Both the position numbers and the translations under genes were made by a program. A DNA stretch of 64,000 bases from Rusavskia elegans (taxonomy: Eukaryota; Ascomycota; Lecanoromycetes; Teloschistales; Teloschistaceae), in contig SAUG01000104.1 in NCBI GenBank assembly GCA_011316305.1, positions 1 to 64,000 on the forward strand, given 5' to 3'. Positions 52,594 through 64,000 of the stretch are shown here, piece by piece (the stretch's first letter is position 1; the number at the start of each line of letters is the position of its first letter). The notes beneath the pieces are model-generated. The model was not told where the DNA came from. It did no database searches and worked only from the letters and a program-made list of their open reading frames with translations.

Positions 52594-55500
52594 ATGCCTC
52601 CCGAAGATACAGACTTTTCGCAGCAACAGAGCGTTAACGACAGTCATGCCAATACCAACGAGCCCACTGGACAGACTTCCAATTCTCCCATCGACTTGGA
52701 CGATCACAATTCCTCAGCGATGATAATCGACGACGACGACGACGAAACCGACACTGGGATGTTACAACTTATACGTCTTCCCTCTACTAATCGTGAAGTC
52801 ATCGATGTCGACGCATATGATACGGATTTAGAGGAGCTCGATACAGGCCCGCCCGCCTTCAGGAAGGAGCGTCAAGTACCGATCAAACAGGAGAAATCAC
52901 CCTCTATCAAGATTGAGATCCTGGATGACGATTTTGACTGGACTCCTATGGGCGTCCAACACATCGATCTGACCGAGGCTGATGTTGAGATGATCAACCC
53001 TGAGCCAGCTTCCCAGGCATCTATTTTGAATGCCGGCCTCGGCGATTCCATTCTTGGTAGCAGGACTAGGAGAGCTCCTATGGATCGTACCGCTATGCAG
53101 GAAGCTCAGAATCGATTGCTTGAGAGGATACTTAAAAGACCTGTTGCAACTGGTGCTAATAGCATCTTCGGAGGGGGTATAACGTCGACATCTCAACCGT
53201 TCGCCCACACTAACGCAGACACCGAAGCTGCGAGCCGTTTCAAGCAAGTGAAGGAAGCCTACCTGCGTAGAAAACATTTAGGCGAAAACACCTTCGAGGA
53301 CGAGGTGAAGTGGGGTAAGGCAAGAGCTTATGAGAAAAGACGTCTCGAACACATCGAAGAAGGGATTTCCCTCTCTCGTGGTATGGATGTCAGCGGTGAT
53401 GAAGCCGCAGAGAGCGATAATGACCTCTTTATATCCCAAGGCTTGTCTCGCAAGCGTGGCCATGCAGAGATAATCGACGATAGCGAAGATGATGTAGGCC
53501 AGGCCAACTGCACTCCCGCGCCAAGGGATGTCGTTGATATTCTTGGCTCGGAGGGCGAGGCGAACCATCGAATGAAGAAGAAGGCCCCCAGCAAGAGGAA
53601 GACGGCAAATGTTCGTGTACAAGAAATCAATGATGCACGGATGGCGGGTCTTGAGGAATGGGTGATCAGCGAGAGACGTAAAGAGCGCAATGAGGGAGGG
53701 AAGTCCAAGCCTAGGAAGAAACGAGGCACCAACAAGAAACAGCCGCGCTTAGGCCAACTCGGCAATGTACTCAACGCTGCCAGTATCAGGTCGAGCAACA
53801 TTTTCACTGAGGCAAATAAGAACCTGGACGCTGCTCCGGCGCCTACAGTATCATCGAATCGAAAGGACAAAGCTTTGAAGGATATGTTGATTGATATTCC
53901 GCTTGAGGATCTCAGACAAGCCAGGAACGAAAGACAACATATTCTCAACTCTACGAAAGTCTTGGGCAAGCACGGCCTCTGCCATTTGGCTAACGATGGT
54001 ACCAGCAACTGGGTCCTGAAAGGCATGACTGCCACACTGTACAGCCATCAGGTCCAAGGCGCCGCCTGGATGAAGCAGCGAGAGACAGGAGATGTGGCCC
54101 CTTACGGCGGTATCTTGGCGGACCAGATGGGCTTGGGCAAAACCTTACAAATTCTAGCATGTATGGTTGCTAATCGCCCAGAGCCTACGAGCGATGTCAA
54201 GGCTACGCTCATTGTCTGCACTGCGTCTATAGCTCATCAGTGGGAGCAGGAGATCCAGAAGCATACGCAGCAAGGGGTCTTCCCCATTATTCTGCGCCAG
54301 CGGCCTGGGTACCGTATTAGTGGTATGAGTGGTGCCCAGCTTACGTTGCAGAACGCGGATGTCGTTGTCACGACGTAAGTCATTTTCGCTGTATCTCCAC
54401 TGATGCTGATGCTGATGCTGATACTGATCCAAAAATTTCAGTTACGATGAAGTTAGAAGGTCATACCCTAAGTTCGAACCACCTAAGCACATCGTTTTAC
54501 CTGAGAAGAAGCGTGCTTGGTGGGATGAGAATTACGTGAGCAGGCGCGGTATCCTACACCAGGTTCATTGGTACCGCGTTGTACTCGATGAAGCCCAAGC
54601 GATTAAGAACCGTGACTCTCAGACGTCGGTTGCCTGTAGAGGACTGATGGCTAGACATCGATGGGCGGTAAGTGCAACTCCTATTCAGAACAACGTAGGG
54701 GAGTTGTATGCATTCTTCAAACTGCTCCGAGTACGACATACCGGTGACTACAAGACGTTCTCCGAGAATTTCTGCAATCCTAAGGATCCAGATTGTGCGC
54801 CTCGTCTCCATGCCCTCCTACGGCAGTTCATGATGCGCCGTACGCATGCTGACACAGTCATGGGGCGCCCACTCGTTGTTCTCCCACGGAATTACCAGCG
54901 GACAATTACGGTCGAACTTAATACCGTTGAGCGCGCTATTTACGATATTGTCCAGCGGCGCTTCGTCCTTGCTATCAATCAGTGTGGAAGAGACGGGAAT
55001 CTGGAAAAACGATATCGTTCAGTGCTACACATGCTGCTCCGCCTTCGCCAGATGACGGGACATCCATTCATGCTCCAGGATATCGTCGAAAAATTGTTTC
55101 AGTTCGAAGATATTGAGAAGCTTTTAGCTCTGGAAGTCTCCGCCGATACGGCCCCAGATGATCCGTCGAGAAATATGCTCAATGTCATGAAAACCATGAT
55201 TCGTGCGAAGACCAGTCCAGGAAGTGCCTCTCCAGGTATTATATCCGATACACCTTCCGAATCAGCGTCAATTGTCGAAGAAGACTTCAGCTCCCAGGCC
55301 GATACAGTGGAGCCATTAATCTTCAGATTCAAGCAGTATCTCCAAGGATTGGTCCAAGGGCAGAATTGGACAGAAATGAAAGCCCGCTCCCTCTGCCACA
55401 AATGCGGAGATGTTCCAGAAGTCCCCCACGTGACTGACTGCTATCACCTGTACTGCTTTGAGTGTTTGCGAGCGTTGGAGCAGGAAGCGGCTATTGAGGG

Positions 55501-56500
55501 CGAAGAGCACGCATCTTGTTACGAATGTGGCCACCGTTTCCAGGAAGCTCGAAGTTGCACTGGGATTGCCGAGCTTGAAATGGAACCACCGGTGGTTTGC
55601 TCTCAAGCTACAAGATCTACAATCCTTGAATCTAACATTGGACCCAATCGAAATACGGAGAAGGAGACAATGAGATGGATAAATTACGGCGGCGATGTAC
55701 TTCCATCGACTAAGACTGCTGCAGTCGTGGCGCAGATTGAAGACTGGCAGCGAGCTGAACCCGACAAGAAGATCATTGTCTTCAGCCAGTTTCATACCTT
55801 GTGAGTGCTTACTGTTATCAATGATCGGAAACACCGACAGTTAACACGCCCAGGATGAACGTCCTCGCCAAGTTATTCACCCAAAAAGAATGGGGCTTTG
55901 TGAAGGTATCTACAACACCCAAAAAGGCCTCTATTCCTTGCTTGACCCTCACCTAACGTACTCAACAGTTCAATGGTCGGATGACCCAGACCGAACGTGA
56001 CAAAGCCCTCGTCGACTTCGAAAAAGACGACAGATACAAAATCATGATCGCCTCCCTCAAAGCCGGCGGCGTCGGACTTAACCTGACAATGGCCTCCAAA
56101 GTCATCTGCGTCGACCTCTGGTGGAACAGCAGCGTGGAACAACAAGGTCAGCCTTCTTCTTCTTCTTCTTCTTCTCTTTCCACCACCAGATCATCATATT
56201 CTAACATCGCATCCCCAACAAGCATTCTGCCGCGTCTTCCGCATCGGCCAAGACTCGGAAACCTTCATCACCCGCTTCGTGGCCCGCAACACCGTCGACG
56301 ACAAACTGCAACAGATGCAGGAAGCCAAAGCCAAGGCCGTCGGTCACGCCATCGATGATGAAAAGATGCTCAAGGCGCTGAGTTTGCAGGAATTGCTGGG
56401 CTTGTTTGGGCAGGTGGATGGCAGTGATGTCGAACATCCGTTTATTGTCGTGGATGATGAGGGGGAGTTTGATAGCGAGTGTCCGCCTACTATTCTTTGA
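52594..56500 (+). CDS. SNF2-family DNA-dependent ATPase with RING finger
   Basis: Five exons (52594-54374, 54442-55800, 55854-55905, 55969-56146, 56223-56500) give 1215 residues in one frame. The N-terminal 450 residues are acidic and disordered, with several Asp/Ile-rich patches (IEILDDDFDW, SAMIIDDDDDETD) that resemble SUMO-interacting motifs. The helicase core follows: Walker A in GGILADQMGLGKT (about 503-515), DEAQ box VVLDEAQAIKN (about 640), and SATPIQN. A C3HC4-like RING with CHKCGDVPEVPHVTDCYHLYC and CYECG lies at about 910-955. Helicase C motifs are assembled from exons 2-5: IIVFSQFHTLMN, FNGRMTQTERDKALVDF, SLKAGGVGLNLT, and the arginine-finger motif RVFRIGQ. This order is that of the Rad5/Rad16/Uls1 group, which combine remodelling with ubiquitin ligase activity; which member is not certain. 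It converges on MCM6. Confidence 0.88.
54401..54428 (+). repeat. TGATGC microsatellite inside SNF2 intron 1
   Basis: Three-plus copies of TGATGC, then TGATAC, lie just before the branch and acceptor of the 67-base intron 1, so they make up much of it. A CTT-type run (about 56153-56176) similarly lies in intron 4. Confidence 0.75.
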
Positions 56501-57199
56501 GTGGGGTTGAAGGGAGATGAGAATGATTGGCTTTATGATCGAAAAGGGGAAGAGAAGAAGATACTGAAGAACTTAGGTGGCATACTTATATGGCATTTAA
56601 TGAAAACCTGTATTTTTATACCTCTTCTCCGTGGCTATGTGGCATTTTACATCCAGTAAAGCCATGTGATACGACCTTTCAAAACACTTTCACCGACAGC
56701 TCTCCTGTATAGTCATGACAATTGACCTCTCGAACCCCCAAAAACCCAATACAACTACCGCGCGCCTTGCTACCTCGACTGTCCAAATATTGCAAACAGC
56801 ACGCCTGCATTCGAGTTCTCGAGTGCCCTACAAAGCGTCATGTCATTCGCATCGACATCATAGAACACAACAGGATTTTCACAATAGTGACTTTGCATAC
56901 GCTGATGAAGATATAGATGGAGATAATTCAACGCACTTGCAAAGACAGCATAAAGGATGGTACATTACCCTTCTCCCCTGGCCTTGGCGCTTGGCCTTGC
57001 ACTTTGCACTTGTACTCTGTCCTTTGAAACGCCTCGTGATATGTGATTACGCGTGATATACGGCCCCTTGTTCCCCTTTTACGGCGTTGAAGATATTTAT
57101 CACGCACCGCACACCACGCGCCACGCGCATCCACCCACTGCGCCCTTACAACCGTTCATCCACCCACCTACCCACCCACACCCCTCCTTGATGTGAGGT
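56501..57199. other. Convergent intergenic region
   Basis: The 3' flanks of the SNF2 gene and MCM6. The plus-strand frames near 56715-57056 have no domain. Near 57100-57185 there are short repeats of CCAC/CACCCA. Nothing else is seen. Confidence 0.5.
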
Positions 57200-60417
<3,218 letters not shown>

Positions 60418-61145
60418 GGCGGCGATGTCGGATTCTCTAAGTGATAGCTACGCTGCTGCGAGAACGTTGGTATTGACTTTCGCGTTGGCCCCGGAGTTAA
60501 GAGACGCGTCTTGATTTTGGATCACGCGTTAAGTGGAATTCGCGCTGAGCTTAGCGCCAACCTCCTTTTACCCCTGAACCCGTCCTTACACCTTGACTGC
60601 ATACGATGCTTACATTACGGGATCGTCCCTGCGCATGGCCCTCGTCCTACGAGCTGGTGGGCGTTGCAGTTCAGCGACTCACGCAAGGTTTCTGAGATGG
60701 CGATTTATCTACATTCCAAAATAGGGTGGCATGGCAGAAGGCTTTGTAACCTCGGTTGCTTCCAATGCAGGTGTCGTGTAAAGCGCAACCTCTGAAATTT
60801 TCTGCCAGTAATAGTGACTATTACTGCACCTCAGGGAAAAAACATCGTCCCATCCCTATACTGTAAATACAGTCTTTGTGCCAATCAGTCGGCCGGACTT
60901 CACCAAAGCAGGCGAAGACCTTGACTGCCCTCATCATCTTCCCAGCCGTCACTTTGCAAGGCTCTCTAGGTATTCAACCACTACTAGGCTTAATACAATG
61001 GTGACGTTATCGACGAGCTGGTACATATCGCGTAGTCATCCTTCATGCGGTAACAATTAGAGCAGTGAGAAGACCATTCGCTTTTCATGGGTCCCCATTA
61101 ATATTTAATGGCACCAGCCGCAGAACCAGAGATCAAACACTTACC
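60418..61145. other. MCM6 promoter and gap before the right-hand repeat block
   Basis: The first 130 bases hold cell-cycle-type sites (separate entry). The rest contains no gene that I can support. Confidence 0.5.
60478..60545. promoter_or_regulatory. MluI cell-cycle boxes and E2F-like sites upstream of MCM6
   Basis: Two perfect MCB sites (ACGCGT) are at 60504-60509 and 60524-60529. They are flanked by TTTCGCG at 60478-60484 and TTCGCGC at 60539-60545, which resemble E2F/MBF sites. All lie 60-130 bases upstream of the MCM6 ATG. In yeasts MBF binds such boxes to switch on replication genes at G1/S, so the same control is inferred here. Confidence 0.7.
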
Positions 61146-61323
61146 ATGAATTCAGTGGTACGGTTAATTTCCCTGGCGGCTGCCATTTTTGGTTGGTCTC
61201 TGCCTCGTCAGCGAGGCTGATGGACGCGGTACAACTGTTCTCGAAGGTCAAAAATTCAGCGTGGTCATCCGCCCAGTTGCCTCAGAACTCAGACCTGCAC
61301 CGCCGAAATTTAAGCGAGACTAA
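61146..61323 (+). pseudogene. Broken small secreted-protein gene at the repeat boundary
   Basis: An ATG at 61146 opens a signal-peptide-like start (MNSVVRLISLAAAIFGWSL) but stops after 24 codons at 61218-61220. The next frame (+1) is open from about 61165 to a TAA at 61321-61323. It continues the hydrophobic segment and then reads plausible mature sequence (VLEGQKFSVVIRP, ELRPAPPKFKRD). A one-base shift in the T run near 61189 would explain the break. The TAA sits exactly where the RIP-type AT-rich block begins and could derive from a CAA codon. It is short and unrecognised; a chance pair of frames remains possible. Confidence 0.4.
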
Positions 61324-64000
61324 ATATTATTCGAACTAGAGTCTAGTAGTTACCCTATATAGCTAGACCTAAAAAATTTTATCGGTCGCAGGTTTAAGTT
61401 TAGAACTACGAATTTCGGTTAGATTAATACTCGTTTAATTTTATAGAGATTCTATTCGTTTAATATAATAATATAGACTTAATAACGCTTTTAAATTTAA
61501 TAAACCCTTTCTATCGCGAGATTTTCGTTATTTCTAGAGCCGTCTCGTTATAATCGAGGCGAAATTCGAGAGATTTCTTACTTTTTCAGCTTTTATCGTC
61601 TAAAAATATTATAAGCCATTTAAACTGCCTGTAGCTCATATAGAATTCAGTGGATGTGGAAGAATTGGCTGATAGTACCGGCTAACTAATACGCTGACTA
61701 AGCCCCGTTTAACCGCGATTTATTAGTTCTATAGGATTCGTTACCCGATTAGATCTAGCGTTCAGCCTTATTCGTTTATTTATAGAAGAATTTTCTATCT
61801 ATATAGAAATAGCAAGCTATTATTATTATATTAAATCGATTTATAATAATTAATAGTAAAAATAGAATTATTTATATATATTATATAATATATATTTATC
61901 GTTTATAAATATTAATTCCTGTTTATAAATACTAAAAAATACTAGTAACGTTATCTGTATTTTCGGAGATACTAATTATTTTAATTAAATATACTTTATT
62001 AATAGTATTTATTAATTAACTACCGTTTTTTACGAATTATATCTTATATATTTAGATACGATAGAAATAAAGCGGTTTATTAATTAGATTCTAATTAGTT
62101 AAGATAGCGATAGATAAACTACTTCTATCTCTTAATAAAACTACTATCCTTTTCGGGTACTAGTTTATCGATTTTATAAATAAAACCGGTCCGGGATATA
62201 CTACTAATTAGTATTAAAATATACTAGACTTATTAAACTTCGTATATATTAACTACAGCGACTCTTAACCTTTTAGGACCGATATAGATAATATAAAAGA
62301 TATTAAAATAAGATTATCTTTTCGGATATTCCGATTACCTAGATAGCCCGACGAATAGTTAGATAACGGGTATACTACGCGAGCTACTATTAAACGCTTT
62401 AAAAAAATATACGGCGGAACTCCGAAATAATTTTATATATATATAAACTATCGTAAATAATTAAATCTCTATTAAAAGTAAAATAAAAGAAAATATAATC
62501 GATAAAATATTAGCGGACCTTCCTATTTTATTTAAATCGGATATAATCCGGAAGCTAAATACAGCGTAAAACTATAGTTCGGATTCTATAATAATACGAT
62601 TTCTCGAAAAATTAAAAAAGTAAAATATTATAATCTAGATAGAGTTCATAGAATTTCGCTAATAAAATTAATAAAGGAAAAAGACGCTTTTACCGCCGCC
62701 TAAACTTTCTATATTCTTTATTAAAGCTAATAAATATAAAAAGTTTATTATAGATAATATTAGCTATTTCTATCTTTTCTATAATAATAAATCCGCCGAG
62801 ATCGGACTTTATATTAAATATATAGATAAAAATATTTACTTCCGCGATATTTATATCTTTACCGAATAAGTTAAAGACGTCGCTAGATTAAATAATAAAG
62901 TTAAGGAAAACCTATAGATATATTTTCGCGGTAAAATTCTATAATAATATTCTAACGAACTTTCGAATATAGAAAAAAAATATCTAATAAAGGACCTTAA
63001 TATATAGATTAACGTCTTAATTACTCGTTTTAAACCGCTAATAGAAAAAGGAATATATATTCGAAATAAAAGAAAATATACTATTAAAAATATAAATCGT
63101 TATCGTAAACCTCGCGAATATAGCTAAACTAGATTGTAAACTATAAAGATCGCCGAAACTACTAATATTCGATAAATTATTATATAGATATAGATAGATT
63201 TTACTATTCCGTTCTATATTATACTAGTCTTTAAATCTACGAAAAAGACTATCGTTAATATATTCTTTTATTTAATAGATAATTATAAGTTCGAAATCTA
63301 AACTATAGAAAAAAACTACTTTTAGTAATTTCGGAAAACGTCTTCTAATAACTTTAGCTATTAATAAATAGAGAACTCGTATCTACTCCGGCTTTAATAG
63401 GTACTAGAAAATATAATATACTAATTAATATTTAGTTCCGGCCTTTCCGGATATAAATATTAGCGTTTTATAGTTTAGTAAACTCTTTAATCTTTCTAGA
63501 GATACTAATCTCTTTTTATTAAAAAAAATCTACTAGAAGCGTCTTTTATTTAAAACGGCGTAAATTTCTTTCGCTTTATATTTATAAGTAGATTAGAAAA
63601 TCTTTAAAGGAATTTCTATTTAACGCGGTAGAACTTTACGCTAGCGTATAATAATAAACTTTAGAGACTTTATAAATATTAGTCCTAAAGACTAAAATTT
63701 TATTTCGGTCCGAATTTCTAATATTTAATTCCGCTAGTTCTATTTTAACGAGTTTATTAAATAGGAGTTTATAAAGATTTATACGGCGAAGACTACTTTA
63801 CTATAAAGAAAACCTACGTCTAATACGCCGAATAGGATCCTATTTACAGATATTATAGTAATAGTTCCGCCGAACTTTATAATAACGATATCGAATACTA
63901 TAAAAGAATTTATAAAGAGTTAGAATATAAGAAATTTAGTTAAAACTTCGTTAATAATAGACCGAAGATCTTTTACTCGTATTAAAAATATAACGTTTCG
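61310..64000. mobile_element. RIP-degraded AT-rich repeat block (transposon relic)
   Basis: From about 61310 to the window end, A and T dominate, and no frame of useful length survives on either strand. CA and TG dinucleotides are almost absent while CG persists and TA is very frequent; for example 62461-62520 and 62581-62640 contain no CA or TG at all, but do contain CG. Fungal RIP converts CpA to TpA on both strands of repeated DNA, and this matches saturation. The original element cannot be identified; a transposable element is inferred because RIP acts on repeats. A short unmutated stretch lies at about 61625-61700. Confidence 0.85.

Noticed and set aside
53278..54057. Minus-strand frames opposite the SNF2 helicase
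   Set aside because: They are antisense shadows of a long conserved coding exon.
60511..60795. 94-codon plus-strand frame upstream of MCM6
   Set aside because: It overlaps the MCM6 promoter and has no conserved feature or leader.
61310..64000. Search for reverse transcriptase, integrase or transposase motifs in the AT-rich block
   Set aside because: No frame longer than a few dozen codons survives and no motif could be read, so the element class is left open.

Overview
The window reads as nuclear DNA of a filamentous ascomycete (Pezizomycotina, probably Dothideomycetes; the class is an inference from protein style, not a database hit). Genes are close together, on both strands, with short GT-AG introns of roughly 50-160 bases (one of 210) and CT/CA-rich leaders before the ATG. 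The right end passes abruptly into an AT-rich block almost without CA and TG dinucleotides, the mark of repeat-induced point mutation (RIP), which is a fungal process. Exon joins given here were worked out by hand from splice signals and reading phase.

Layout. Left block (0.6-10.3 kb): a secreted zincin-like protein without the HExxH motif, an NmrA-like NAD(P)-binding protein, the cytosolic Fe-S scaffold ATPase NBP35, the phosphatidylethanolamine methyltransferase CHO2 (five exons), and an Arc1/p43-type tRNA-binding cofactor. Accessory stretch (10.8-29.6 kb): five consecutive small single-pass membrane proteins with basic tails plus a sixth at 29.3 kb, an ankyrin-repeat protein, four predicted secreted, GPI-anchored or lumenal proteins of unknown function, and long gene-poor gaps. 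Right block (29.9-60.4 kb): the folliculin-interacting-protein homologue LST4, a short-chain dehydrogenase, a CSC1/TMEM63 channel-like protein, a hypothetical protein, the GATOR1/SEACIT subunit IML1, a vacuolar-type Ca2+/H+ exchanger, a RING-containing SNF2 helicase and the replicative helicase subunit MCM6. Beyond 61.1 kb lie a broken small secreted-protein gene and the RIP-degraded repeat block.

How the genes fit together. Most housekeeping genes are functionally unrelated neighbours. LST4 and IML1 are known in yeast to act on the Rag/Gtr GTPases that control TORC1 at the vacuole; they lie about 8 kb apart on the same strand. MCM6 has two MluI cell-cycle boxes just upstream of its start, as expected for G1/S control. 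The most unusual content is the array of small membrane proteins: two of them are clear tandem paralogues that share an 18-base leader element, and one of those seems to have gained a C-terminal extension by a frameshift in a run of six G.
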